A model generated the notes under the pieces. That model saw nothing but the letters and a program-made list of their open reading frames with translations, was not told where the DNA came from and searched no databases. Positions 1 to 8,888 of a stretch of 64,000 bases of DNA are shown one piece after another. Every line of letters starts with the position of its first letter. The first letter of the stretch is position 1. The DNA comes from Ruminococcus sp. (GTDB taxonomy: Bacteria > Bacillota > Clostridia > Oscillospirales > Ruminococcaceae): the NCBI GenBank assembly GCA_029062165.1, contig JAIDQQ010000015.1, positions 1 to 64,000 of the forward strand, in the 5' to 3' direction. A program made the translations under genes and the position numbers.

Positions 1-2
1 AA

Positions 3-76
3 GGGCCATTAGCTCAGTTGGTTAGAGCATCCGGCTCATAACCGGACGGTCTGGGGTTCGAGTCCCTAATGGCCCA
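3..76 (+). tRNA. tRNA with CAU anticodon (elongator Met or Ile2); 3' CCA not encoded
   Basis: Cloverleaf read by eye: acceptor GGGCCAT/ATGGCCC, D-stem GCTC/GAGC, anticodon arm TCCGG-CTCATAA-CCGGA (CAT at 37-39), T-arm with TTCGAGT loop, discriminator A76 followed by CTG rather than CCA. Confidence 0.96.
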
Positions 77-132
77 CTGAATATTAATAAGAAAGTCCGA
101 ATTTTCGGGCTTTTTTGTATGGAGGAATAAAT

Positions 133-948
133 TTGTCGGAAGAGAGTATCGTCAGGGAATTTAATAATACAATATGGAAAAATTTTCTGAAAGGACTGAA
201 AACATATCAGCTTATTCAGGACGGCGACAGAATAGCGGTTTGTATATCCGGCGGAAAAGATTCCATGCTTATGGCGGAATGTCTGAAACGTTGGCAGAAG
301 TACGGAAATGTAAAATTCAATTTGGAATATATAGTCATGAATCCGGGATATAATGAAGAAAATCTCCGGAGAATAGAAGAAAATGCGAAAATATTAGATT
401 TACCGGTAAAATTTTACGAAACGAAAATATTCAGTTCAGTTGCGAAAGAAAAAAATAATCCGTGTTTTCTGTGTTCTCGACTAAGGAGAGGTTATTTATA
501 CAGGACGGCACAGGAAATAGGTTGTAATAAAATCGCACTCGGACACCATTTTGACGACGTAATAGAAACAATCCTTATGGGTATGCTTTACGGTTCGCAG
601 ATGCAGACCATGATGCCTAAAATACATAGCGAAAACTATAAAGGTATGGAAGTTATCCGTCCGCTGTATCTCGTGAGGGAGGAAAATATCGTAAAATGGA
701 CAGATTTCAATAATTTGCGTTTCATAGACTGTGCCTGTAGGGTATCGGAAAAAAATAATAATTCAAAGCGTCAGGAGATAAAGAAACTTCTTGCGGAACT
801 ACGGAAAATCAATCCGGAAGTCGATATGAATATTTTCAGGAGTGCCGAAAACGTCAACTTGCAGACACTTATTTCCTATCATATCGGAAATGAATATCAT
901 CATTTTCTTGACAGCTATTCCGAGGGAAAAAGCGTCAGAGGTACGTGA
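133..948 (+). CDS. TtcA-like PP-loop ATPase / tRNA 2-thiocytidine biosynthesis-type protein (no rhodanese domain)
   Basis: SGGKDSM PP-loop, PCFLCSR CxxC motif, GHHFDDVIETILMGMLYG. TTG at 133 is preceded by GGAGG at 121-125; the upstream ATG at 115 has no SD and lies in the tRNA trailer. Confidence 0.85.
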   Translation: MSEESIVREFNNTIWKNFLKGLKTYQLIQDGDRIAVCISGGKDSMLMAECLKRWQKYGNVKFNLEYIVMNPGYNEENLRRIEENAKILDLPVKFYETKIFSSVAKEKNNPCFLCSRLRRGYLYRTAQEIGCNKIALGHHFDDVIETILMGMLYGSQMQTMMPKIHSENYKGMEVIRPLYLVREENIVKWTDFNNLRFIDCACRVSEKNNNSKRQEIKKLLAELRKINPEVDMNIFRSAENVNLQTLISYHIGNEYHHFLDSYSEGKSVRGT

Positions 949-1017
949 AATTTTTCTTTACATTCTGAAATTTAAGTGATATAATATATATGAAATATTA
1001 ATGAAAGGAGTGTCAGA

Positions 1018-1647
1018 ATGAAGAGATTTATTGATATTCTGTTGAGAGCGGTTGCAACCGGTTTTGCCATAGGTATCGGCGGAATTGTCTATCTTTCGTG
1101 CGATAACAAGTACATAGGGGCTTTTCTTTTCGGAACTGGTCTTTTCGTGATTCTCAGTTTCGGATTCAATCTTTTTACCGGCAAGGTAGGATATGCGGTA
1201 GAAAACAAACCGGCGTATCTGATAGACCTTGCTGTGATATGGTTTGGAAATCTTATCGGTACAGCGATTACTGCCGGACTTGTTCTGTGTACGAGAATTT
1301 CCGAAAATATCAGTGAAAAAGCGTCGGGAATATGCGATACAAAATTAGGCGATACACTGTCAAGTAATTTTATACTGGCGTTTTTCTGCGGAATGCTGAT
1401 GTTTATTGCGGCGGACGGTTACAAGACTATAAACAATACCGCCGGAAAGATGTTAGCGATATTTCTTCCGGTTGTAGTGTTCATACTCAGCGGATTTGAA
1501 CATTGTGTAGCGAATATGTTTTATTTTTCTATAGCTCAGGTATGGTCACTGAAGACTTTCGGTTATCTGATTGTTATGAGTTTAGGAAATTCAGTCGGTG
1601 GAATTTTCATACCTCTTTTAAGAAAAGGCTTTGAAAAAACAAAATGA
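1018..1647 (+). CDS. Formate/nitrite transporter (FNT) family membrane protein
   Basis: About six hydrophobic segments; the GFEHCVANMFYF motif is typical of FNT/FocA proteins. Confidence 0.88.
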   Translation: MKRFIDILLRAVATGFAIGIGGIVYLSCDNKYIGAFLFGTGLFVILSFGFNLFTGKVGYAVENKPAYLIDLAVIWFGNLIGTAITAGLVLCTRISENISEKASGICDTKLGDTLSSNFILAFFCGMLMFIAADGYKTINNTAGKMLAIFLPVVVFILSGFEHCVANMFYFSIAQVWSLKTFGYLIVMSLGNSVGGIFIPLLRKGFEKTK

Positions 1648-1656
1648 CAAAAAAAT

Positions 1657-1686
1657 TTCCGGTACGCTTGTACCGGAAGTTTTTTA
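1657..1686. terminator. Bidirectional intrinsic terminator
   Basis: TTCCGGTAC-GCTT-GTACCGGAA flanked by A-tract and T-tract, between convergent genes. Confidence 0.85.
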
Positions 1687-3108
1687 TTGTTTTATAACAA
1701 GTTTACGCATCAGAACGACATCAAAAGAATCCGTATAGCCGTCTTCATTGAAATCGCATGAAAATTCGGTATCTTTACCCATTACGGCATTAGCACAGTA
1801 AACGAGGTCAGCAACACTTATTTTACCGTCGTGATTGAGGTCACCGGCAATATTTTCCGGTATAGTGGTAGTGGTGGTTGTAGTAGTCGTTGTTGTAGTG
1901 GTAGTAGTTGTAGTAGTTTTCTGATTAGGTTTTGTACGCTTTGTAGAAGTGGTTGTTGTGGTTGTTTCGGTAGTGGTGGTTGAAGTTGTGGTTGTGGAAG
2001 TCGTCGTTGTGGTGACAGTAGTTACAATTGGTTTTTCAAGAATGTAGTCTGTTTCGGAAATTTCAGGATAGACGACTTTCATATAATTGTGTTCACCGCA
2101 TGGAGAGTGTTTTATATTGAAACTCTCCGAACCTTTCAGGAAATATTCATATTTGAGAATATTTCCGTGTTCGTCGTCGTTGAGGTCATCCCATGTGACA
2201 TCTACAGCGTACCATAAACCGTCTTCCATTTGTACGTAATTCCACATATGAGCAGTTCTTTCTTCGTCGTCAAAATTTCCGAGAACAACAACGCACGGAA
2301 TGTCAAGACTATCGCAAATCAGCTTGAAAGCCTTGGAATAGCCCTCGCATACAACGCCTCGTTCTACAATAGCACCGATTGCCGAACTGTTGAAAGGTGC
2401 ATTTAAATCATAATTGGTGAATCTGCATATGTAATCATGGATATTTTTCAGTTGTTCGTATCTGCTGTCAGCCTGCTCCGGAATATCTTCTACAGCCTTT
2501 TCAAGCCTGACTTTATATTCCATTACATCATCTATGGATTCATAACTTTCATAGTAAACCGGCATGAAATTAAAACCGGTTATAGTGATATTGTAATTTC
2601 TCTTGAAAAAATTGTACTGTTCAGTCTGTACCGTACCGAATTTCAGATTAAATTCGTCAAACCAGAATAATTCCGGATTATCCATTAAAAGAGTATCGAG
2701 AGCATTTTTCATGTTGCTTATTACGGCGTCATTGAAAATCTGTCTTTCTTCGTCCGGAAGATATTCTGATGACGGTGACTTACTAAGTGTAACAGTAACA
2801 GGTTCAGGAAGAGTAACTGTTATTTTGTCGGTGGACGGATTAGCGACAATCGGATATAAAGCATCATATACAGCTTTGTTGTTATTGTCAAGCTGGTCAC
2901 GGTAGTTATAGGAAAGTTCGCCGTAATTTGAAAGAATTTCCGGAATTGAATTGTTTTCGCCGTCCAGTTCGCCGAGCGTGAACCATATTTCAGACTGTTC
3001 AGCGGTAACATTTTCCGTATTTACGGCATAGACTGGCAGAAGAACATCTGCGGAAAAGATACCCGAAACTGCCATAGCACACATGACCGGCAGAAAAATT
3101 TTTTTCAT
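1684..3108 (-). CDS. Secreted transglutaminase-like protein with poly-Thr linker and C-terminal type I dockerin
   Basis: Signal peptide; transglutaminase triad context RGVVCEGYSKAF / AHMWNYVQ / DVTWDD; long T-rich linker; GDLNHDGKISVADLVYCANAV...DFNEDGYTDSFDVVLMRK dockerin repeats. Confidence 0.9.
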   Translation of the reverse strand: MKKIFLPVMCAMAVSGIFSADVLLPVYAVNTENVTAEQSEIWFTLGELDGENNSIPEILSNYGELSYNYRDQLDNNNKAVYDALYPIVANPSTDKITVTLPEPVTVTLSKSPSSEYLPDEERQIFNDAVISNMKNALDTLLMDNPELFWFDEFNLKFGTVQTEQYNFFKRNYNITITGFNFMPVYYESYESIDDVMEYKVRLEKAVEDIPEQADSRYEQLKNIHDYICRFTNYDLNAPFNSSAIGAIVERGVVCEGYSKAFKLICDSLDIPCVVVLGNFDDEERTAHMWNYVQMEDGLWYAVDVTWDDLNDDEHGNILKYEYFLKGSESFNIKHSPCGEHNYMKVVYPEISETDYILEKPIVTTVTTTTTSTTTTSTTTTETTTTTTSTKRTKPNQKTTTTTTTTTTTTTTTTTTIPENIAGDLNHDGKISVADLVYCANAVMGKDTEFSCDFNEDGYTDSFDVVLMRKLVIKQ

Positions 3109-3366
3109 ATAAAAAGACCTCCTGTAAAGTATTCCCGATTCACTTCTGATTTTTTAATTATATTATACAATAATTTCATTATTTTGTCAATGGAATAAAA
3201 AGTATTTCTGCATATCGGCGGAAAAACATATTTTTTGCTGAAATTCACAAAAAAAATGAAAATTCCGCTTTAATATTTGTTATGCTGTCACTTGAAAAAT
3301 TTTTCTTACTGTGATATACTTATATCTGGACAATTATAAATTTCTTGTAAAGGAGAGTTTCTGAAA

Positions 3367-4644
3367 ATGAATTTATTTCAGATGAACAGAAATGAGCTTG
3401 AAAATTTCAGGAATGAAACTGAAGCTCAGTACAATGATTTCAAGGCACTTGGACTTAAACTCAATATGGCAAGAGGTAATCCCTGTAAAGAACAGCTTGA
3501 ACTTAGTCTCGGTATGCTTAGTGTTTTTGACGACGGCGACTTCATGAGCGAAAACGGTGTTGATGTCCGCAACTACGGTATGCTCGACGGAATCCCCGAA
3601 GCAAAAAAATTTTTTGCCGATATGATTGGTGTTTCTGACGAAGAAGTTATTATTTTCGGTAACTCCAGTCTTAACGCTATGTTCTGGGCTGTACAGACTG
3701 CCTATAATAAAGGCGTACTCGGTAATAAGCCGTGGTCACAGGTTGAGAAGCCGAAGTTTTTGTGTCCTGTACCTGGTTACGACAGACATTTCAAGGTTAC
3801 TGAATTTTTCGGCATTGAGATGATTAACATTCCTATGACATCTACTGGTCCTGATATGGATATGATTGAAAATCTCGTTGAAAATGACGAATCCATAAAA
3901 GGTATATGGTGTGTTCCACAGTATTCCAATCCGGATGGCATTTCCTACAGCGACGAAACTGTAAAACGTTTCGCAAATCTTAAACCGCTTGCAAAGGATT
4001 TCCGTATTTTCTGGGATAACGCATACTGTATACATCATCTCACAGAAAACCCGACAATTATTCTTAACATTCTCGACGAAGCAAAAAAAGCCGGTAATGA
4101 AGATATGGTTTATATATTCGGCTCTACTTCTAAAATAACTTTCCCCGGAGCTGGTGTAGCCGTAATGGGTGCAAGCAAGAAGAATGTCGACGAACTCAAG
4201 AAATATCTTGGTATAAGCATAATCAGCTACGATAAAATGAATCAGTTACGCCATGTGAAATTTTTCAAGGATTTCGCCGGTATGTGCGAACACATGAACA
4301 AACACAGGGAAATTATTGCACCTAAGTTTACACACGTATGCGAAGTTCTTGAAAAGGAAATCGCACCGCTTGGTATCGGTAACTGGACTGTTCCGGAAGG
4401 TGGTTATTTCATATCTTTCAACGCTCCTGACGGTTGTGCGAAGAGAATAGTACAGTTATGTGCAGAAGCCGGTGTAACGCTTACCGGAGCAGGTGCTACA
4501 TTCCCATACGGTAAAGACCCCGACGATAAAAATATCAGACTTGCACCTACTTATCCGTCCATGGACGAACTTAAAAAGGCTATGGAATTATTTATCATAT
4601 GTGTTAAACTCGCAAGTGCTGAAAAGATTCTTTCCGAAAAGTAA
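3367..4644 (+). CDS. Aminotransferase class I/II (aspartate aminotransferase-like, PF12897-type)
   Basis: LNMARGNPCKEQLELS, IFGSTSKITFPGAGVAVMG (PLP-lysine region). Confidence 0.85.
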   Translation: MNLFQMNRNELENFRNETEAQYNDFKALGLKLNMARGNPCKEQLELSLGMLSVFDDGDFMSENGVDVRNYGMLDGIPEAKKFFADMIGVSDEEVIIFGNSSLNAMFWAVQTAYNKGVLGNKPWSQVEKPKFLCPVPGYDRHFKVTEFFGIEMINIPMTSTGPDMDMIENLVENDESIKGIWCVPQYSNPDGISYSDETVKRFANLKPLAKDFRIFWDNAYCIHHLTENPTIILNILDEAKKAGNEDMVYIFGSTSKITFPGAGVAVMGASKKNVDELKKYLGISIISYDKMNQLRHVKFFKDFAGMCEHMNKHREIIAPKFTHVCEVLEKEIAPLGIGNWTVPEGGYFISFNAPDGCAKRIVQLCAEAGVTLTGAGATFPYGKDPDDKNIRLAPTYPSMDELKKAMELFIICVKLASAEKILSEK

Positions 4645-4653
4645 TAAAAAAAG

Positions 4654-4683
4654 TCCGGTACTCCTGAAGTGCCGGATTTTTTT
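4654..4683 (+). terminator. Intrinsic terminator
   Basis: TCCGGTACTCCTGAAGTGCCGGA followed by TTTTTTT. Confidence 0.85.
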
Positions 4684-4731
4684 GTGACAATAATTATAAA
4701 ACCGTCATATTGTATTATGAGGTGATGTTAT

Positions 4732-5427
4732 ATGGCAACAAATGGTATAGACGTTTCTGAATGGCAGGGGCTTATCGACTGGCAGAATGTAAAGACTGAT
4801 TTCTGTATAATCCGTGCCGGTTACGGAAGACTTGTCACACAGAAAGACAAATATTTTGACGAAAATTATAACGGTTGCAGGAATAATAATATTCCGTGTG
4901 GTGCGTACTGGTTTTCGTATGCTGTCACGCCCGAAGAAGCTGTACTGGAAGCACAGACGTGTATGGAAGTAATAAAGGGTAAGAAGTTTGAATATCCGAT
5001 ATATTATGACGTTGAACAATCCGAACAGTTTGAACTGGGTAGGGATGCCGTAAGTGCGATAATAAGGGCATTTATGGATACTATGGAAAATGCAGGTTAC
5101 TGGGTAGGGTTGTATATGAGTACGTATTATCTTAATAATTACGTCACGGACGATATAAAAGTAAGATATGCGATATGGGTAGCGGATTACGTACCGTCCG
5201 CACCGGCTTATGACGGCACATACGGTATATGGCAGAAATCCGCCACCGGAACATTAGAGGGGATAAGCGGTAACGTGGATTTGGACGAATGTTACGTTGA
5301 CTATCCGGCAGACATGAAAAGAGCAGGTTTAAACGGCTATCCGAAAACACCTCCGGACAAAAAGACGGTCAGTATTACTGCAACCATAGACGGCGTGAAC
5401 TATTCCGGAGAACTCACAGAATTATAA
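4732..5427 (+). CDS. GH25 lysozyme-family protein without signal peptide
   Basis: NGIDVSEWQG, CIIRAGYG, IYYDVEQSE catalytic DxE region; N-terminus begins directly at the domain. Confidence 0.9.
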   Translation: MATNGIDVSEWQGLIDWQNVKTDFCIIRAGYGRLVTQKDKYFDENYNGCRNNNIPCGAYWFSYAVTPEEAVLEAQTCMEVIKGKKFEYPIYYDVEQSEQFELGRDAVSAIIRAFMDTMENAGYWVGLYMSTYYLNNYVTDDIKVRYAIWVADYVPSAPAYDGTYGIWQKSATGTLEGISGNVDLDECYVDYPADMKRAGLNGYPKTPPDKKTVSITATIDGVNYSGELTEL

Positions 5428-5433
5428 AGTAAA

Positions 5434-5466
5434 TCCCCACATACAGTATGTGGGGAGATTTTTTTG
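5434..5466 (+). terminator. Intrinsic terminator
   Basis: CCCCACATACAGTATGTGGGG stem followed by T-tract. Confidence 0.85.
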
Positions 5467-5575
5467 TCACCGGAAATAATTTTCACCAAATTTTCATAAA
5501 ATTATCACCGAATTTTTTATGTAATATAATATAAGTTAAGTAATAATCTGTAAAAAAATCGGAGGTAAAAAATTT

Positions 5576-6031
5576 ATGGGCGATTTCGATAAAGATAAAA
5601 ATAAAAAAAGCGGTTTCGGGTTTGGATTCGGTGTTGTAGTGGGTGTAGTAGTCGGTGCTACATCGTTTTTGGCAAATGTTTCCGAAATAGTACAGCTTTT
5701 CAATAAAAATGAAAAACCGTCTGAAAAGGAAAATTCCGTTGCAGTTGTAGAGCCGGTAGAAAAAGACGTTGAAAATGTAGTAATCGGAAAAACATACGTT
5801 ATACAAAACGGTGACGATTATGCGGAAGCCGTTGCCGGAATAGCCGATAAGGAAGACTTATGCATTGAGGAAGCCGAAGAAACGCTGATACAACGTGCAT
5901 ACGTTATAGACTATAATGAACCGGTATTCATAGAAGATATGATACCACAAGAAAACATAGTTACATATGGCAATTATGTAATATCTGTAGAGGACAAGGA
6001 CGTTGAAACAACGTTCATAGAACAGAACTGA
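5576..6031 (+). CDS. Hypothetical protein with Gly/Val-rich hydrophobic N-terminal segment
   Basis: ORF with SD (ggaggt) and TATAAT upstream; GFGFGFGVVVGVVVGATSFL segment followed by acidic tail. Confidence 0.7.
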   Translation: MGDFDKDKNKKSGFGFGFGVVVGVVVGATSFLANVSEIVQLFNKNEKPSEKENSVAVVEPVEKDVENVVIGKTYVIQNGDDYAEAVAGIADKEDLCIEEAEETLIQRAYVIDYNEPVFIEDMIPQENIVTYGNYVISVEDKDVETTFIEQN

Positions 6032-6040
6032 AATAAATTC

Positions 6041-6070
6041 CCACCCTGAAAAAATCGGGTGGATTTTTTT
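6041..6070 (+). terminator. Intrinsic terminator
   Basis: CCACCC-tgaaaaaatc-GGGTGG followed by T-tract. Confidence 0.75.
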
Positions 6071-6128
6071 GTCATATTTCCGGAAACTCCTGAATAGACT
6101 TAACCAGTAACATTATGGAGGCGATAAA

Positions 6129-6860
6129 ATGGACAAAAATGCTATTGAAGAATACAAGCGTGAAATGATGAAACTTTACGGAAAAAGTACCGTTCCGGCA
6201 GAGGAAGTAAAAACTGTCGTATCGGAAGAACCCATAAAACAACCTGCTCCGGAGCAGGTCATTGAAAAACCGGTAATTGAAGAGCGTTCCTATGAGGAAC
6301 AGCACCCTGTTTCAGAGGAAATAGAAGACGTTGACGAAAATGCACCGGATGATACCGCATATAATGAACGCTATCCTGAACCGGATTTATCGGAACTGAA
6401 TATCGGTAAAAAACCGGAAGTATCTACAACCGGAAATGAATTTAATGAAGATATAGGAACTTCTACCGGCTATATACTGGTGAATACCCGTACCGGCGAA
6501 AACTCGTCACCTGTTGAGAATGCTCTGATAATGATTACCGCCATAAGCGACGGTAAGCGTGAAATGATAGCTTCCGGACTGACCGACGAAAGCGGAATAA
6601 GTCCTAAATTTGCCGTACCTGCTCCCGATTTGGAACACTCACAGTCACCGGATTCAGTTAAAAGACCTTACAGCCTTTACGATATAAGCGTTACTGCCAA
6701 GGGATTTTTCAATGCAAGAAGCGTTGACGTACCTGTTTTTTCGGGGATAACATCAGTACAGACTTTCGGTATGATACCAGTACCGCTTATGATGAAATCG
6801 AATGAAGAGACTGTCACATATATAAATCAGGAGCCGGAATTTCCCACCGGAAACCGATAA
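6129..6860 (+). CDS. Hypothetical protein with C-terminal carboxypeptidase-regulatory/transthyretin-like domain
   Basis: STGYILVNTRTGENSSPVENALIMIT...GLTDESGIS...YDISVTAKGFFNARSVDVPVFSGITSVQTFGMIPVP pattern. Confidence 0.7.
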   Translation: MDKNAIEEYKREMMKLYGKSTVPAEEVKTVVSEEPIKQPAPEQVIEKPVIEERSYEEQHPVSEEIEDVDENAPDDTAYNERYPEPDLSELNIGKKPEVSTTGNEFNEDIGTSTGYILVNTRTGENSSPVENALIMITAISDGKREMIASGLTDESGISPKFAVPAPDLEHSQSPDSVKRPYSLYDISVTAKGFFNARSVDVPVFSGITSVQTFGMIPVPLMMKSNEETVTYINQEPEFPTGNR

Positions 6861-6875
6861 TGAAAGGAGTTTGAT

Positions 6876-8267
6876 ATGCTTACAGGAACTCCATATATAC
6901 CCGAAACTATAACCGTACATTTAGGCACACCGGATTCAAATGCACCTAACGTTACACTTGATTTTGCGTCATACGTGAAGAACGTCGCATCAAGTGAGAT
7001 TTTCCCGACGTGGCCTGAAAATTCACTCCGTGCGAACATATACGCAATAACAACATTTGCACTCAACCGCATTTATACAGAGTGGTACAGGGCAAGAGGG
7101 TATAATTTTGATATAACTTCCACGACACAATATGACCAGAAATTCATAAACGGCAGAGAGATATTCGAGAATATCAGCTATCTTGTCGACGAGCTTTTCA
7201 ACGATTACGTCAGGCGACAGGGAACTATTGAACCGTTGTTCACTGCATTCTGCAACGGAACTACGACGACGTGCGACGGATTATCTCAATGGGGTACGGT
7301 TACACTTGCGAATCAGGGACTGACACCTTTTGAAATTCTTCAACATTATTACGGAAGAGACATAGAAATTGTTAAAAATGCACCTGTCCGGACTACTATG
7401 CCTTCGTATCCTGGTATGGAATTGTCATTAGGTTCAGCCCGTAATGACATAAAATCATTGCAGATTTATCTTAACAGAATTTCAAGAAACTATCCGGCGA
7501 TACCTAAAATACCGTCAATAGATGGCATTTTCGATACCGCAACGGAATCCGCCGTGAAGAAATTTCAGGAAGTATTCGGGCTTGCGGTGACAGGTGTTGT
7601 AGACCAGGCTACATGGGATAAGATAACATACATCTATACGAGCGTAAAGCATATAGCGGAACTGGATTCCGAAGGTGTACGTCTTGAGGAAATCGCACCG
7701 GATTACGAAAACTTGCGTTTTGGTATGCAAAGTGTGGCGGTCAGCGTACTACAATATTATCTTGCGGTAATCGGTGCATACTATGAAGCGGTATCGCCTG
7801 TAGAGATTACCGGCTACTTCGGTGAGATGACAGAAAAATCCGTGAAATCGTTTCAGCGAGTTTTCGGACTTCCGCAGACAGGAGAAGTTGACCGTGCTAC
7901 AAGAAACGACATCTACAGGGCGTATCAGGGTATACTGGATTCTGTACCGCCGGATTATACGGAAGTAGCATTGTACCCTAATACCGTACTTAAAGAGGGC
8001 ATAACAAACGATTCTGTCCGGATAATTCAGGAGTACTTAACATTCATACATGAAACTTATCCTAACATTCCGGCGGTGAACAATACCGGCTATTTCGGTA
8101 CGCTTACGAAACAGGCTGTCATTGAGTTTCAGAAACAATTCGGAATCAATCCGACGGGAATAGTCGGTGCGGTCACGTGGGACAGGATAGCGGAAGTTTA
8201 TTCAGATTTAAAGTACGGTTTCGACAAAAGACCGTATCAGAATCCAGGTTATACTATCACGGCATAA
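6876..8267 (+). CDS. SpoIID-like domain protein with three C-terminal peptidoglycan-binding (PG_binding_1) repeats
   Basis: N-terminal SLRANIYAITTFALNRIYTEW ... CDGLSQWGTVTLANQGLTPFEILQHYYG (SpoIID/LytB-like); three repeats of DGIFDTATESAVKKFQEVFGLAVTGVVDQATW type. Confidence 0.82.
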   Translation: MLTGTPYIPETITVHLGTPDSNAPNVTLDFASYVKNVASSEIFPTWPENSLRANIYAITTFALNRIYTEWYRARGYNFDITSTTQYDQKFINGREIFENISYLVDELFNDYVRRQGTIEPLFTAFCNGTTTTCDGLSQWGTVTLANQGLTPFEILQHYYGRDIEIVKNAPVRTTMPSYPGMELSLGSARNDIKSLQIYLNRISRNYPAIPKIPSIDGIFDTATESAVKKFQEVFGLAVTGVVDQATWDKITYIYTSVKHIAELDSEGVRLEEIAPDYENLRFGMQSVAVSVLQYYLAVIGAYYEAVSPVEITGYFGEMTEKSVKSFQRVFGLPQTGEVDRATRNDIYRAYQGILDSVPPDYTEVALYPNTVLKEGITNDSVRIIQEYLTFIHETYPNIPAVNNTGYFGTLTKQAVIEFQKQFGINPTGIVGAVTWDRIAEVYSDLKYGFDKRPYQNPGYTITA

Positions 8268-8286
8268 GAAAGGAGAATTTTTTTCT

Positions 8287-8808
8287 ATGGCATACAATGA
8301 GGCACAAAGGCGACAGCATATAGTTGAGTTGCAGACTTATCTTTATGCGATTTCATTTATAAACAAGGAAATACCGCCGGTAGTTCCGGATGGCGTATAT
8401 AATCGAGAGACGGTTTTTGCGGTAAAGACTTTTCAGCACGAGTACGGACTTAAGGAGACCGGAAGTACTGACCCTGCTACATGGAATAAGATTGTAAGCG
8501 TATATCGTTCGTACATACGTACAGACCCTATGCCGTATAATGTATTTCCCTCACAGAATTATATCGTACATAACGGCGAAAGCGGTCAGCTTGTGTACAT
8601 ATTACAGGCTATGCTGGGAGCGGTATGCAGTAGTTACGACAATTCACCGGAAATAAAAGTCTGTGGAAACTATAACCAGGAGACTTCCGAAACGGTCAGA
8701 TTTTTTCAGAAGAAAGTAGGACTTCCGCAAAGTGGCAACGTCGACAGCGGTACATGGAATATGCTTGTTACGTGTTGCGAACACATAAATAATACGCTTT
8801 TCAAATAA
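8287..8808 (+). CDS. Peptidoglycan-binding domain protein (two PG_binding_1 repeats)
   Basis: DGVYNRETVFAVKTFQHEYGLKETGSTDPATWNKI and CGNYNQETSETVRFFQKKVGLPQSGNVDSGTWN. Confidence 0.82.
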   Translation: MAYNEAQRRQHIVELQTYLYAISFINKEIPPVVPDGVYNRETVFAVKTFQHEYGLKETGSTDPATWNKIVSVYRSYIRTDPMPYNVFPSQNYIVHNGESGQLVYILQAMLGAVCSSYDNSPEIKVCGNYNQETSETVRFFQKKVGLPQSGNVDSGTWNMLVTCCEHINNTLFK

Positions 8809-8888
8809 ATTTTCCGTAAACTGTTGCAATTACCGGAATTTTAATGTATAATTAGAATAATAAAAAAATTTTTTGAGGAGTTTAAAAA

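Noticed and set aside
115-132. ATG at 115 as start of the TtcA-like gene
   Set aside because: It overlaps the T-tract/trailer after the tRNA and the GGAGG itself; TTG 133 has ideal spacing to that SD.
1858-2030. Repetitive GTA/GTT/GTG-rich tract that could look like a tandem repeat or CRISPR-like array (similar tract at 17059-17130)
   Set aside because: It is the coding sequence of the poly-Thr inter-domain linker of the dockerin protein read on the minus strand; no spacer structure.
2437-2905. Plus-strand ORFs opposite the transglutaminase gene
   Set aside because: Antisense of a signal-peptide/transglutaminase/dockerin protein with clear coding motifs.
4732-8808. Prophage/endolysin module (GH25 plus peptidoglycan-binding proteins)
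   Set aside because: No holin, terminase, portal, capsid, tail or integrase genes nearby; neighbours are chromosomal metabolic and cellulosomal genes.
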